Assembly (NCBI RefSeq): GCF_010093535.1
Contig: NW_022985177.1
Coordinates: forward strand, 662,857 to 726,856
DNA: 64,000 bases
Source of the DNA: Lindgomyces ingoldianus
Lineage: Eukaryota; Ascomycota; Dothideomycetes; Pleosporales; Lindgomycetaceae
Direction of reading: 5' to 3'
The notes under the pieces were generated by a model. That model worked only from the letters and a program-made list of their open reading frames with translations, had not been told where the DNA came from and ran no database searches. This document shows, one piece after another, positions 1-14,594 of this stretch (positions are counted from its first letter, which is position 1; the number at the start of each line of letters is the position of its first letter). Position numbers and translations under genes: made by a program.

Positions 1-138
1 TATATAGAGGAAAAAAGGGGATATCTAGATGTTCGCGCACAGAGGTTCGCGCACAAGCATTATGTGACATAGATATGTGATCCTGCTTGTGCGCGATTGC
101 TTGTATCTAGGACGTAACGCTGCTGCTGCGTATAGACA
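1..138 (-). repeat. Copia copy 1 LTR, partial (3' LTR in element orientation)
   Basis: The segment ends at GTATAGACA and matches the right LTR at 5937-6076. It carries the family signature block with GTTCGCGCACAGAGG and GCTGCTGCTGCG. The window starts inside it. It differs from the other copies mostly by C/T and G/A changes. Confidence 0.85.
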
Positions 139-3100
139 CTAGTAACTTTTCTTTTTGTCTAAAGAGTTACCTTCTGTATGCGTTACCTCTCTTCTATCTG
201 TGTAGGTTTATCTAATTATGTTCTACCTTTACTTTACCCCTATTTGTTAGGACTTGCCTTAGTAATGCTGTGTGTTAAAATAAGCTAGTTGTGCTATGTA
301 AATAGCTTTTCTTTTCTTTATCCTTTGCTTTCTAAGCCTTACTATATAATCCCCTAGCTTTTTTCTTTTTTGTATAGTGCTAGCAGTGACAGATCCTTAT
401 AATAAGAAAGATAAGTATATATAATATAAAAAAAAATAAAAATAAAAAAAAAAACAAAAAAAAATAGGCTTTATATAAAAGTGTTATTAGTCTAGTTAGT
501 CTAAGGCATCTTTACACATAAGATCTAGCTAGTCTACAGATGCTTCTATTTAGACAAAGAGGCAGTTAGTTAGGACTAATAATTAAAAAGCTTAGTTTAG
601 TGTTTTCTTTATATATACATTTACTAAGTTATTTTTACTATTAATTTACTTAATTTTAGTAATTTCCTTTTTCTTATATAATTTATAGAGTAACATAATG
701 TTAATTATAAGTTACTTTTTACTAGTAGTGCCTAGCTTAATAAGGTAATTATATAGAGACCTTAAATCTATGTAGATTACTACTAAAATTAGTAGTAGTT
801 TAAGCGTTTATATAATTTACTATAGAGTTGTACTAAAAGTAATTACATTATTAAACTTTTTAACTATTCTATATAGTTTACTAGTAAAGACACTCTTAGT
901 TACTCTTTTATACTTAGTAGAATTCTAGTGTATAATGTTACCTAGTATTTTAAAGTAGTTACTTTACTTTATATAGTCTTTATTACTTAATATAATTAAA
1001 AATTCTAGCTATAAGCTAATGTTCTTATTATTAGCAAATAATCTATTTATAAAGATAAACAGCTTTACATAATTAAGCTGTAATAGTAGAAAAGTAAGAC
1101 TACACTTACTATTATTTATCTACTATTAGATTTATGCGTTAAGTATGTTAATATTATTATGCAAAAAGTCTATAGTTTATATAGTAATAAATAAGTTAAA
1201 TGCTGCCTTTAGTTAACACACAGATGTAATGTATACCCCTCTTACACATTACTTAATATATTATTATGCAGCATTCTTATTTTTTAGGTTAATTATATAA
1301 AGGTAGCTTACTTATCCTTTCTAAGTAAGAACTACTATGTTATATGTAAGTTTAATTCTTTTACTATTAAACTTAATAAGCTGCTTTTTTACTAAAATAG
1401 TTTTACTTTTTATATAAAACTTTACTTTTTATAGTTTTTTTTCTTTTTTTTATGTAAAATTCTTTATTATAATGCTTAAAGTGTTATTTATCTGTAGGCT
1501 AGTAATACTAAAAGTGTGCTTTCCTTTATTAGTAATTAAAAAGTAAGGGTTGTATAAAAAGATGTGCATGCGCAGCTTTTTTTTATAGTAGTTATAATAT
1601 ATTTTAAACTAATACAGTCTTAATTTAGCAGCTTTATATAAAGGTTGTACAACCTAGAGTATTATATTTAGTGGAAAGCTCTAGCGCATCTTCTTTAGTA
1701 GCTTTATGTATAGTGTGCGCATAAGCTTATCTGTTAATTAGATGTATGCTTATATAATATTATATAGTTTAAAATGCATTTTATACATAGCTCTTAGACT
1801 TACTTTTATAGCTAGAAGTAGTCTCTAGCTTATCCTCTAGATAGTTAGTAACTAAGTAAAAATTTTTCTCTTTTTTTTATCTAAGTAGCTAGCAAACACT
1901 AGGCAGAATTTCTTATATAATTAAGTTATTTTGCCTTTTACTTTTTATATAAGGTAAAAGTTAAAAATCTAGCTTTTATGCCTTATTAGGTTATATGCTA
2001 TAACTTTAAAAGTACTATTAGTAATTAAAGTGTTTATTTTTATATAGTCTAATTCTTTAAATAGTTTTTTAGGTGTAGTAATTACACTATTTATATAAAG
2101 CTTAGTAGATAAGGCCTAATTATTCTTTTTCTTCTAGGTTAGAAATACCTAGTCTAGACTTTATATAGGTTTTCTTTGCCTTTTACTTCTTCTAGTATCT
2201 ATATCTTCTTTTTACACTAGTGCGGCATTGCTATCCTAAGGGGCTTAGTCTGTAGTAGGCTCTAGTTCTGCCTTTATAACATTCTTATAAGGCTGTTCTT
2301 TCTTCCTCTTCTTTAAAGGATCCCTTTATATAAGAATTAGTTTATCTAGGTTATTTATTATAAGTAGGTTATCTTTCTTTTTTTCTTTATAGTATAGTTT
2401 AACCTGTGTATATTAGAGCTTTAGTAGGCTATTTTTTCTTTTAATAATAATATCTCTTTTTTTAATGCTCTTAATCTTGTATAGGCTAGTCTAGCCTTTT
2501 TTCTCTCTTTATGCTATAATCTTTAAGCTAAAAGGGAGGTTAAGAACTTTATATGTTATAAAGCTATTATAAGTGTTAATTACATAATTAATGTTTACTT
2601 TTATATAGTCTTTTTAAAGTATCTTTATTACCTTTTATATAGCACTTACTTATGTAATAATGTCTAGTAATAGCAGAAAGTTTAGGTTAATTCTTAGGTA
2701 TGCTCTAAAGACTAGCAGTGTAGGTACTAGACTGTGTAGGCTAGCTGTGTTGTTTAGAGCCTTAACTGCTATCTGCAGAATAGCCTTATTATCTATACAG
2801 TTACTTAGCTTAGTCTTTAGAATGTTAAACACTTGTTAGAGAGGTGCATGCGCGCGCTTAACCTTTCTAACTACCTAATGTGCTTCTATAGGCATCTGCC
2901 TATATATAGCTTCTATAATCTTTGTACAAGCTTAAAAATCCTCTAAAGCAAAGTTTATACTAGAGTTATACATAATATAGTCTAGAGGTCTTTAATAAGT
3001 GTTAATCTAGCATTTGCATAGTGCATCCTAGGTATCTTGTGTAGACATAGATTTTAGAAATGTAGTAGCCTAAAATAATGTGTCTATCTTAATAACATAT

Positions 3101-5809
3101 AAGACATCCCTATTATTAATTTATATAACATTAATAATAACTTTATAGTTAAAGTAGGTGTTATTTTTAATTATAAACTTAAATCTTTATAGAGCCTAGT
3201 TATATAATTAGCAGAGGTAGCAGAACTTCTTAATCTCTTCTAGCACTGCAGCATTAACATTATAGCTAGTGCTAGTTAGCATCTTCTAGAGTCTCTCTGT
3301 GCAGGGGTGTCTAAATTAGCAGTAGAAGCAGTAAAGTTTTAATTTAGTAAAAAAAGACATAAATTTTTTTTTACTAATATTAAAAAAAAAGTGTTTTTAT
3401 TTTTATATAATAAGAATAGTAGTTTTGTCTTTATATATAATAATATTTAAAACATTGTTAAAGTACGCACTTATTTAGTCTACGTCTGCTAGAGACAGTA
3501 GGAATAGTGTTAGAGTGTCTAGGATGTAATATATTATGTTACTAACTAAGTTAGTAATTTATATAGTACTAATTAATTTTATTAATTTTTATTTTTTAAA
3601 GCTAATACTTTTTTTTCTTAGTGTTTAGTTTACTTTTGTACAAGGGAATTCTTATAAGTATGCTTTAAGTTATAACTTTTCTATAGTAAAGATCCTTACT
3701 ACGCTAGTATTTTATAGTTTACCTTAGTATACTATATAGTATTAATCTTTAAGGATAAACTGTTCTGCGTATTCTTTAGGTTCTAGGCTGTAGATGTCCT
3801 CTGCAGTCGCGCAGTAAAGAAATGCAGTATTAGTAAGGTAGTTAATAATCTTCTTACCTTTCTTTTTATTTAGGTTATTATTATTATGTAACTTTTTTTC
3901 TTTTTACTTTAGTTTACCTTTAAACTTTTAAATATACATATTTACCTTTTTACATATTAGTGTCTTGTTATAAAATTCTTTATATAAAAAGATATATTAG
4001 TGTTTTATATAAAATTAATTTATATAAGAATAATTTATTAACTAACATCTTTTTTTATAATAGATAAAGCATTACTTTAATTATACAGAGAACTGTAGTC
4101 TAAATAATCCTTTATATCCCTTTAGGCTTTTTCTATGTTGTTAATAGCTATGTGTACGTAGTAAGCTATATTACTTATTAGTGTAGTACACATTCTAGGA
4201 TTTATTTATAAATGCATTGTTCTGTTAATTAATTATAACCTAAAGTGCTAAACAAAGGTTACTGTACAGTGCCTTATATATAAGCTTAATTAAGAACATT
4301 ACTTATTTAAGTTTAAGTTGCCTTTAGCATGCTTATATAACAGCAGTGTAAAGCAGTATCTTGCCTTAAAATTATAGACTAAGAGCTTTTTATATAAGAG
4401 TAAGTTTATTAATTATAGCTTTAAAAGCTTTATATAAAGTTTTTATAAAGTTTTTTTACTTACTTTATGTAAAGCTTATTATTGTTTAATCTATTTAATA
4501 CTAGTTATAATTTATGTTAGTATTAAAGTAATTACTAAGCTACTTATATAGTAACTTCTATAATTGTCTTAGACTAATATTATAAAGGTAGAACATGTGT
4601 GCGCGCCCTTTAAGAATATTAGGAAAGATACTTGCATATAATGCCTTAAAAATAGTAAGGTGTTAGCAGAGCTTAATAAATACTATAGCCTTATTAGCTA
4701 GGATATTATATAGTTACTTTATGTAGTTGTTCTTCTTTCTTTATGCTTTCTAAAATTATACAACCTTTTTAGGCGTAAGGTTCTCTGCTGTAATATCTTA
4801 TATAAGTAGAAGTTAGTATAGATTATATAGTAATTAAATTATATGCAGTAGGTATAAGCTTTAGGGAATCTTATGCAGAGCTATAGCTACAGGAATATGT
4901 AGCTGCCTAGTTGTGCTCTTGTACAGTAAGCTATTGCAAGGTAGTTGTACTAATTACAGAGGAAGTATTAGGTCTGTAGGTAATTTATATAAAGACATTC
5001 TCTGTTGCGTTAAGACTAGTAATAGTAGTAATAGTTTTATATAATGCTTTAGTAAAACAGTAAACATATGTTCTTCTTTTATAAGTTTATATAGTGTAGT
5101 AGCCTTTATTATGTTCTTTTTAAAGCTAATGCCTTTATTCTGTAGAGTAGTAATTAGTTTTTATAAAAATAATTAGCTAAGATTTTTAAAGTGTATAAGC
5201 TTTTACTTTATAAAGTTATTTTAAAAGTTCTTAAGTGTACATACATTTATTGCGCTTAACGCGCAGAGTTCTATAATTAAGTTAGCTATGTATAAATTAA
5301 GCTTTTTTTTAAATATGTTATCTAATAGTTTAATCTTATCTACTTAATTTTTAATGTTTGTTTACTCTGCTAGGGTCTTTGCTAAGATGCCTATAAGAGG
5401 TACATATTAGTTATACATTAATACATTATGTTAGCTAGTTATAGATAGAGCTAGCGTTGCTTATTGCTCTATAGTAGTTAATTATGTGTTGTTGCGCGCT
5501 GTCTTACTTCTTGTTGTACACTGCCTCTAAACAGCCTTATGCAAAAAGATAAAACAGACCTTCTAGCGTTAAACAAGCACTACTATTTATATAATACTTT
5601 TAAATAGTATTGTATAGACAGGTTTCTTACTCTTGCTTAAGTAACTAAATAAAGATTTATAGCTACTTATATATAAATTAAACTCTGTCTTTACTCTTAC
5701 TAATTTATAGTTAAAGTAGTAAGGAAAAAAATTCTTTTTATACATAAACTTTTAAATAAAAAAGTATAAAAAGAGCTTTCTCTTTTATAGTATTTAAACT
5801 ACTAATTAG

Positions 5810-6076
5810 TGTTAAATAGACTCTTTGCTAGCTAGCACTTAGTGTTAGCAAATGCGTACAAGACAGAGAGGTTTGCACAGTGTAAACATTGCATAGGGGT
5901 GTTAGGTAACTAGTGTTAATTGCTTCTTGTTTTTCCTCTATATAGAGGAAAAAGGGGGATATCTAGATGTTCGCGCACAGAGGTTCGCGCACGAGCATCA
6001 TGTGACATAGATACGTGATCCTGCTCGTGCGCGATCGCTCGTATCCAGGACGCGACGCTGCTGCTGCGTACAGACA
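5810..6076 (-). repeat. Copia copy 1 LTR (5' LTR in element orientation)
   Basis: It starts TGTTAAATAGACTC and ends GTACAGACA, the reverse complement of the TGTC...AACA termini of copy 2. The length is 267 bp, against 280 bp in copy 2. It is visibly less RIP-mutated over its right half, where many CG dinucleotides survive. Confidence 0.85.
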
Positions 6077-8431
6077 AAGGTCCTATTTAGTTTAGAGCTA
6101 AACTAAAAGATATATAATAAAGAGCTATTTACAATTATTACTATGTTTAAATAATAAAGGGCTAAGCTTACATCTGTAGTAATAAGCACCTTAGTATATA
6201 CTAATTATTATTTATTAAAGTACTTTATAATAATAAAAGTGCTAAATGCTTATTAGGTCTATTAAGCTAAAAAGTTAGCTTAGTATTACTTCTAAATTAA
6301 GTACACCTTTAGTAAGAATAACACTAGGGCAGACATTCTTAGTTATTATAAATAAGACATAGAAAATTTAAAAGCAGCTTAAACTAATAATAGGTTAAAA
6401 GTCTTACTAAGACTGCACTAACTGCACCCCTAAATTAACTCTAAACTAGCCTAGTACTATATTGCTTAAACAATAACTTAAGTAGCTACACTAAATATTA
6501 TAAAAGGACTAAACTAGGTTATGTTTTTAGATTTTTTAAAATTAATTAACACATTACTTTAAAAAAATTAAGCCTTTTTTATGTAGAAGTAAAAACTTTT
6601 ACTCTGCTATTATTAAATAGAAAACAGACTACTCCTTTATACTAACTGCCTATGTGTGCTAGTAGACTTGTTACTATGTACTTAACTTATCTAAGAAGTC
6701 TATAACTAAGTATCTTTAGCACATTCTAGTGCTACTAAGACTTATTAGTTACTAGCCTAAAAGTACTACTAAAAGGGTATAGAAGCTACTTGTAAACAAT
6801 ATATACAGAATTACCTCCCCTGTTATAAGGCTTATCTAAAATAGACCTAAACTCTAGGCTTTATCTACTCTCTACTAATTCCTGCTTAACTAATGCAGCA
6901 CTTATGCATTAACTTTAAAAAGTTCTCTAAAAACAAGTCTAGATATAATTAGATTATAGTTATAATTAATTACTTATTAAAATAAGCTATTTTTATCCCT
7001 TGCTATAAAATAATTAATGCTTAAAAAATAGCTGCTTTATTTATTTAATAAGTGTACTATTTTAGCTACATACCTAAAACTATTATTTCTAATTAAGAAC
7101 CTTAGTTTATATCTAGTTTTTAGTCTAAATTCTGTTAAATTTTAAGCATAAAAGTTAAGCTTTTTACTACTTATTATAAGAAAATAAATAGCTAAATAGA
7201 GATTATAAATAAGTATATTAATTAAAGACTAAGGCCTTTTATATTATTTTACTAAGATAACTAGAGTTCCTTACTGCCTCTAATTAATTAGGCTTAGATA
7301 ACTTTACCTTATATAATAATTAAAATGTCTTTATATTAAGTCTTATACAGCTCTAAACTATATTAAAGCTAGGACTAGAAACATTCTATAAAACTTATTA
7401 CAGCTATAGATAAGCTAAATTATAAAAATGCTCTAGTATTAGCAACCTACATGCATGCAGCCTAGGAGTTAGCTAAGACCTATATAAAAAAGGCCTAGGA
7501 TTAGATGCAAACTGTAGTTAACTGCTACTACTAGCTAGTTAACTAGAAGGTTAGCAACATAGTTTACCTAAACACTAAGAACCTAGCTATTTAAAGACCT
7601 AGCTAAAAACTATCTAAATAATAAAAAAGCCTCTTTAAAGTACTTAAATAAGTTAGAAACTTATACTGCCTAAAGCTACTTTTAGAGTTAAAGATACATA
7701 ACGTCTTTATACTAAACATACTCTGCAAAGATTCTTAGGATTTACTTTTAAAACAAGAACCTTTAAAACTCTCTAAAATTACTATTAATAAAGTAGAAAA
7801 GTAGAAAGTAAAGAAAATACTTGCTAGCAAGCTTTACTAGAAAATGCTTAAGTACTAGGTAAAATAAGTAAGACATAACTCTAATCTAGTCTAGTATAAG
7901 GCTTTAAATTTTATAAGTTCTTTTTATAAATTAAAAGCTTTTTATAATAAGCATCTAAATTAGCTAAGACTTTTAAGGGCCTTATAAAAGTAAATTAAGG
8001 CTTTTAAAGCTAGTGTAGAAGGTATAGATTACTTAGCAGATAATAAAGTATAAAAGTAAAAAGTTAGATTATATTTTTACATAATATTTTTACAACTCTA
8101 TAGACATGTTGCTTAGAAGGTCTAACAGTAAGCTGTTAGACACCTCTAGACTCTTTTCTTCCTTCTCCTCTGCTCTTCTTTTTTTTCTTCCTCCTCTTCT
8201 CCTTTTTTTTTAAACTCCCTCTAAACCCCCTTTACTTTGTCCTTAGCTGCCTAAAAGCGCTGTAATGTCTACTTAAAGGTTAAACACTAAAGCCTTTAGG
8301 GCTAAAACTTGTTAAAGCAGCTTAGTATTCTAGTAAAATAAGGCCACCTAAACACTAGCTATAGGAAGCCTAGCTTCTTAACTCTTTATAACCTACACTA
8401 CTTACGCTAGGTTCTAAGTAAACTTTAAAAT
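6077..8431 (+). pseudogene. Gypsy 1 pol 3' part: integrase and chromodomain, RIP-degraded
   Basis: Reading through stops in the plus frames gives a Ty3/Gypsy polyprotein C-terminus. An integrase-like stretch lies at about 7140-7440. It is followed by NTKNLAI-RPS-KL and KIHNVF at about 7570-7720, the usual linker after the integrase. A chromodomain-like segment follows at about 7800-7990 (KVKKILASK, then YWVKWV-like, then KLKAF). This order is typical of fungal chromodomain Gypsy (chromovirus) elements. Most interruptions are TAG/TAA where W or Q is expected, as RIP makes. The 5' part is not visible because Copia copy 1 occupies the left side. The element resumes at 14595 after Copia copy 2. 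Confidence 0.8.
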
Positions 8432-8711
8432 TGTCCGTACGCAGCAGCAGCGTCGCGGCCTGGATACGAACGATCGCGCACGAGCAGGATCACGTATCTA
8501 TGTCACATAATGCTCGTGCGCGAACCTCTGTGCGCGAACATCTAGATATCCCCCTTTTCCTCTGTACAGAGGAAAGACAAGAGCAATAGAACTAGAAACA
8601 TGTTACCCTTACCTTACCTACCTTATACACTGTGCACACTGTACACTACTCTTACTCTTACTACTTAAGTGCTTATACTATAAGCAGCTAGCTGTTAGAG
8701 CTTATTTAACA
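8432..8711 (+). repeat. Copia copy 2 5' LTR
   Basis: The 280-bp LTR runs from TGTCCGTACG to TATTTAACA. It has the same length as the 3' LTR, and the two differ largely by C-to-T and G-to-A changes. Confidence 0.92.
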
Positions 8712-11700
8712 CTAATTAGTAGTTAATTTAATTAACTATAAATTAGTAAAAGTAATAATAAAGTACCTATGCTTTATAAGGTACTTTATTTTATTACTTA
8801 TTCCTTAGAAAAAGTAATAGTAGAGTACTTACACTTTATAAAGTACTTTGTTTAGTTACCTATCTCTTAGAATAGTAAATTAATCCTTTACATTATATAG
8901 TAAGCTCTGCTACTATATAAAGCAAAGAGAAGATAGTGTAAGACGCACACTAAAGCTACTAAAGCTGCATAACTTAGTAGCTAGACAATAGCATATTAAT
9001 CCTTTATATTATATAGCAAGCTCTGCTACTGTATAAAGTAAAAAGGAGATAGTGTAAGGCGCACACTAAAGCTATTAAAGCTGCACAACCTAGCAGCTAG
9101 ACAACAGCAGTACCTGCGTAATCTACTAAAAAAGTAATTAACTATACTATTATAATAAAATCTTATTAGTAACTAATAACTCTGCATAATAACAGAAAAA
9201 ATAAGAAATAATTTCTATTATATAAATAACTTGCAAAAGACATAAAGATATTAGAGGTAACACTATAAAATAAAACTAGCCTAGAGTACTAGAATAATAA
9301 AATTAATATGTTAAAGGCTCTAACAAGCCTATAGACTTAATTATACATAAGTTATATAATTACTAATTTATGTATAATAACTTAAAAAGGCGCTACTTTT
9401 CTAAGTGTGTATATAAAGGATTTTAAAAGATAGACACTACAAGACTTCTTAGCACTTAGCTACATATTTAAAAGGGAGCTTATATAAGTGCTAAAGAACA
9501 AAGGAATTACACTATAGCTAGGCACTAAAGGTACCTAAGCCTAGAAGCTGTATAATATAGCATAAAAGAAAGTAATTACACTAAAAAAGCTTTATATGTA
9601 ACTTTTATTACTATATAAAGCTCTGCATAGAAGCAGACTAAACATAATGCTGCTATTAACACTAAATATACTAGTATTACCTGCTTTTACACCTTAGCTA
9701 GCACTACACTAATCACTGTATAAACAATACATGCCACCCTACCTAACACCTGCTCCACACCCTTAATCGTACACACCGCCGCCTGCAGTAGTGTATGCAC
9801 TACTAATACTACCTGCATAATCTATACTACATTACAACCTATACAAACTTCTACTTTAGAGGGAAACTACTAAAGAAAAACTTCTAGTAAATAAGATTAT
9901 ATAATTTTAAAAAGCATAAAAAAAAAATTATAACTATATAAGTTAACTATATAACATTTTTATAAATAAAATAAAAATCTTTATTAATTTATATTAATAG
10001 CTAGATATCTAGGAAACTTAGTATATAGACATCTTTCTAGATATCCTAGAAAGTTAGGCAAATATATACTATATGCATAACATAGGCCCTAGATATAACT
10101 AAAAGCATTTATACAACACCTTAAGCAGTTACTTTAACACTAATGTAAACTATAGCTAGTACTAGATAGACTAGATAATAATAACTTTTATATAATACTA
10201 ATAAAAGAACTTTAATAAAAGTTTACATAAAGTTTTTAAAATAATAATTAATAAGCTTACACTTATATAAAAGGCACTAAAAATAAAATTTTAAAAGAAT
10301 ATTTTACTACACACTGCTATTATATAAGCTTATTAAGGATAACTAAAACTAGAACATGCTATGTTTACTATTAAGCTCTTATATAAAGCTTTATTTAGCA
10401 ACTTATAAGCATTACTTTAAGTTACTATAAACTAAAAAGTAAACTAATACCTCTAAAAACTACCTAATGTATACTACATAAACTACTAATATAACTCTAT
10501 ATAATAAAAGTCTACACAACAAGAAGAAAGCTTCCCTCTACGTAAAAAAAAACAACATAGAAGATCTTTATTTAAGTTTAGGCTACAATCTAGAGATAAC
10601 TGCACATAAATAAAGAAGTGCTTTATCTGCTATAAAAAAAAATGTTAGTTATTAAACTACTTTTATAATAACTATACATAAGCAAAGAACTAGTATGTTG
10701 CCTTATATAAAGATTTTTATAATAAGACCTTATTATATAAAGCTATTACTTTATATATTTAAGACTTTAAAAGTTACTTTAAGAAAAAGAATAATTTACA
10801 TAATGTAAAAAAAATAAAATAGAAAAGTAAAAATACTAAAAAAGCTGTTAACTACCTTACCTCTGCTACTTATCTACACTGTGCAACAGAAGAGGACATC
10901 TACAGCATTAAACCTAAGAAATATGCTAAGCAGTTTATCTTTAATAACTAATACTATACAGTATACTAAGGCAAACTATAGAACACAGGCGCAGTAAAGA
11001 TTTCTACTATTAGTAAGTTCTAACTTAAGGCGTACATATAAAAGAACCTACATATAAAAATTAATTAAACACCTAGCTAAATAAATATTAGCTTTAAAAG
11101 CTAGACACTAAAGAGATTAATTAGTACTGTATAAATCTAGAACTTAATTAGTCTAGTTACATACTATATTTTAGAGACTTTAATACTATTTCTACTATTA
11201 CTAGTAAATGCTAACTAACTTAGGGCATACTTTAATAACATTTTAAATGTTATTATATATAAAGATAAAACTATAGTACTTATTATATAAAAATAAAGAC
11301 ACTTTTTTTTTAATATTAGTAAGAAAGAATTTATGTTTTTCTTTACTAAATTAAAACTTTACTGCCTTTACTACTAATTTAGACACCCTTGCATAAAGAG
11401 ACTCTAGAAGATGCTAACTAGCGCTAGCTATAACATTAATGCTGTAGTGCTAGAAGAGATTAAGAAGTTCTGCTACTTCTACTAATTATATAACTAGGCC
11501 CTATAAAGATTTAAGTTTATAATTAAAAATAACACCTACTTTAACTATAAAGTTATTATTAATGTTATATAAATTAATAATAAAGATGTTTTATATATTA
11601 TTAATGCAGACATATTATTTTAGGCTACTACATTCCTAAAATCTATGTCTGCACAAAATACCTAGGATGCACTATGCAAATGCTAAATTAACACTTATTA

Positions 11701-12309
11701 AGAACCTCTAAACTACATTATGCATAACCTTAGTATAAACTTTGCTTTAGAGGATTTTTAAGCTTATGCAAAGATTATAGAAGCTACATGCAGGCAGATG
11801 CCTATAGAAGCATATTAGGCAGTTAAAAAGGTTAAGCGCGCGCACACATCTCTCTAATAAGTGTTTAACATCCTAAAGACTAAGCTAAGTAACTGTATAA
11901 ATAATAAGGCTATTCTATAAATAGCAGTTAAGGCTCTAAACAACACAGCTAGCCCACACAGTCTAGTACCCACGCTGCTAGTCTTTAAAGCATACCTAAG
12001 AATTAACCTAAACTCTCTGCTATTACTAGACATTATTACACAAGCAAGTGCTATATAAAAAGTAATAAAAATACTTTAAAAGAACTATGTAAAAGTAAAC
12101 ATTAATTATATAATTAACACTTATAATAGCCTTATAATATATAAAGTTCTTAACCTCCCCCTTAGCTTAAAGATTATAGCATAGAGGGAGAAAAAAGGCT
12201 AGACTAGCCTATATAAGATTAAAAGCATTAAAAAAAAAGACATTATTATTAAAAAAAAAATAGCCTACTAAAGCTTTAATGTACACAGGTTAAACTATAC
12301 TATAAAAAA

Positions 12310-12354
12310 NNNNNNNNNNNNNNNNNNNNNNNNNNNNNNNNNNNNNNNNNNNNN
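12310..12354. other. Assembly gap (45 N)
   Basis: There are 45 consecutive N inside Copia copy 2, between the integrase and reverse transcriptase regions. The Copia family is repeated within a few kb in inverted orientation, which would make this spot hard to assemble. Confidence 0.99.
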
Positions 12355-14314
12355 ATTTATTAAGCTTTATATAAATAGTGTAATTACTACACTTAAAAAA
12401 CTATTTAAGAAATTAGACTATATAAAGATAAACACTTTAATTACTAACAGCACTTTTAAAGTTATAGTGTATAACTTAATAAAGCATAAAAGTTAGATTT
12501 TTAACCTCTGCCTTATATAAAAAGTAAAAGGCAAAATAACTTAACTATATAAGAAATTCTGCCTAGTGTTTACTAGCTACTTAGATAAAAAAAAAAGAGA
12601 AATTCTTACCTAGTTACTAACTATCTAGAGAATAAGCTAAAAACTACTTCTAGCTATAAAAGTAAGCTTAAAAGCTACATATAAAATGCATTTTAAACTA
12701 TGTAATATTATATAAGTATACATCTAATTAATAGATAAGCTTATGCACACACTATATATAAAGCTACTAAAGAAGATGCGCTAGAGCTTTTTACTAAATA
12801 TAATACTCTAAGTTGTATAACTCTTATATAAAGCTACTAAATTAGGACTATATTAGTTTAAGACATACTATAACTACTATAAAGAAAAGCTATATATGCA
12901 CATTTTTTTATACAACCTCTACTTTTTAATTACTAATAAAAAAAAGCACACTTTTAGTATTACTAGCTTATAGATAGACAACACTTTAAGCATTATAATA
13001 AAGAATTTTACATAAAAAAAAGAAAAGAAACTATAAAAAGTAAAGTTTTATATAAAAAGTAAGACTATTTTAGCAAAGAAGCAACTTATTAAGTTTAATA
13101 GTAAAAGAATTAAACTTACACATAATATAGTAGTTTTTACTTAAAAGAGATAAGTAAGCTACTTTTATATAATTAACCTAAAGAATAAGGATGCTGCATA
13201 ATAATATATTAAGTAATATGTAAGAGGGGTATACATTGCATTTATATGTTAACTAGAGGCAGCATTTAACCTATCTATTACTGCATAAACTATAGACTCT
13301 TTACATAATAATATTAACACACTTAACACATAAATCTAATAGTAGATAGATAATAGTAAGCATAGTTTTACTTTTTTACTATTATAGCTTAATTATGTAA
13401 AGCTATTTATTTTTATAAATAGATTATTTACTAATAATAAGGACTTTAGCTTATAGCTAGAATTCTTAATTATATTAAGTAATAAAGACTATATAAAGTA
13501 AAGTAACTACTTTAAAATACTAAGCAACATTATACACTAAAATTCTACTAAGTGTAAAAGAGTAACTAAGAGTGTTCTTACTAGTAAACTATATAGAATA
13601 GTTAAAAAGTTTAATAATGTAATTACTTTTAGTATAACTTTATAGTAAATTATATAAATGCTTAAACTGCTACTAATTCTAGTAGTAATTTATATAGATT
13701 TAAGGTCTTTATATAATTACTTTATTAAGCTAGGCACTACTAGTAAAAAGTAACTTATAATTAACATTATATTACTCTATAAATTATATAAGAAAAGGGA
13801 AATTGCTAAAATTAAGTAAATTAATAGTAAAAATAACTTAGTAAATGCATATATAAAGAAAACACTAAACTAGGCTTTTTAATTATTAGTCTTAACTAAC
13901 TACCTCTCTATTTAGATAGAAGCATCTGTAGACTAGCTAGATCTTGTGCGCAAAGATGCCTTAGACTAACTAGACTAACAACGCCTTTATATAAGGCCTA
14001 TTTTTTTTTATTTTGTTTTTTTTATATTATACGCACTTATTTTTTTTATTATAAGGATCTGTTACTATTAGCACTATATAAAAAAAGAAAAGAGAGCTAG
14101 GGGATTATATAGTAAGGCTTAAAAAGCAAAGAATAAAGAAAAGAAAAGCTATTTACATAGTATAACTAGCCTATTTTAACGCACAGCATTACTAAGGCAA
14201 GTCCTAACAAATAGAGTAGAGTAAAGGTAGAACATAATTAGATAGACCTACACAGACAGAAAAGAGGTAACGTGTATAGAAGGTAACTTTTTAGACAAAA
14301 AGAAAAGTTGCTAG

Positions 14315-14594
14315 TGTCTGTACGCAGCAGCAGTGTTGCGGCCTAGATACAAACAATTGCGCACAAGCAGGATCACGTATCTATGTTACATAATGCTTGT
14401 GCGTAAACCTCTGTGCGTAAACATCTAGATATCCCTCTTTTTCTCTGTATAGAGGAAAGACAAGAGTAATACAACTAGAAACATGTTGCCCTCACCTTAC
14501 CTACCTTGTACGCTGTGCACACTGTACACTACTCTTACTCTTGCTACTTAAGTGCTTATACTATAAGCAGCTAGCTGTTAGAGCCTATTTAACA
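14315..14594 (+). repeat. Copia copy 2 3' LTR
   Basis: The 280-bp LTR runs from TGTCTGTACG to TATTTAACA and is followed by the AAAAT target duplication. Confidence 0.92.

Larger units (their letters stand above)
1..6076 (-). mobile_element. RIP-degraded Ty1/Copia retrotransposon, copy 1 (left end cut by window)
   Basis: This copy matches the element at 8432-14594 in reverse complement. The same block around GCGCGCGCTTAACC occurs at about 2850 and, inverted, at about 11830. Direct LTRs lie at 1-138 (partial) and 5810-6076. The internal part is full of stops, TA-rich and non-functional. One minus-strand open stretch at 2650-2832 is the end of the integrase region; it contains VKALNNTA and LVPTLLVF, as in fungal Copia polyproteins. 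The outer left end is outside the window, so its target duplication cannot be checked. The right LTR abuts Gypsy 1 sequence at 6077, so the element probably inserted into that Gypsy element. Confidence 0.9.
8432..14594 (+). mobile_element. RIP-degraded Ty1/Copia retrotransposon, copy 2 (both LTRs, 5-bp TSD)
   Basis: Direct 280-bp LTRs lie at 8432-8711 and 14315-14594. Both begin TGTC and end AACA. A 5-bp target duplication AAAAT flanks it at 8427-8431 and 14595-14599. Inside, in plus-strand order and read through stops, are a zinc-knuckle remnant (KCFICYKKKC at about 10616-10650), a protease NTGA remnant of DTGA at about 10983, and an integrase with RQMPIEAY and VKALNNTA between about 11340 and 12050. 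The reverse transcriptase and RNase H region should follow the assembly gap. Order and sequence fit fungal Copia. It inserted into Gypsy 1. Confidence 0.93.
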
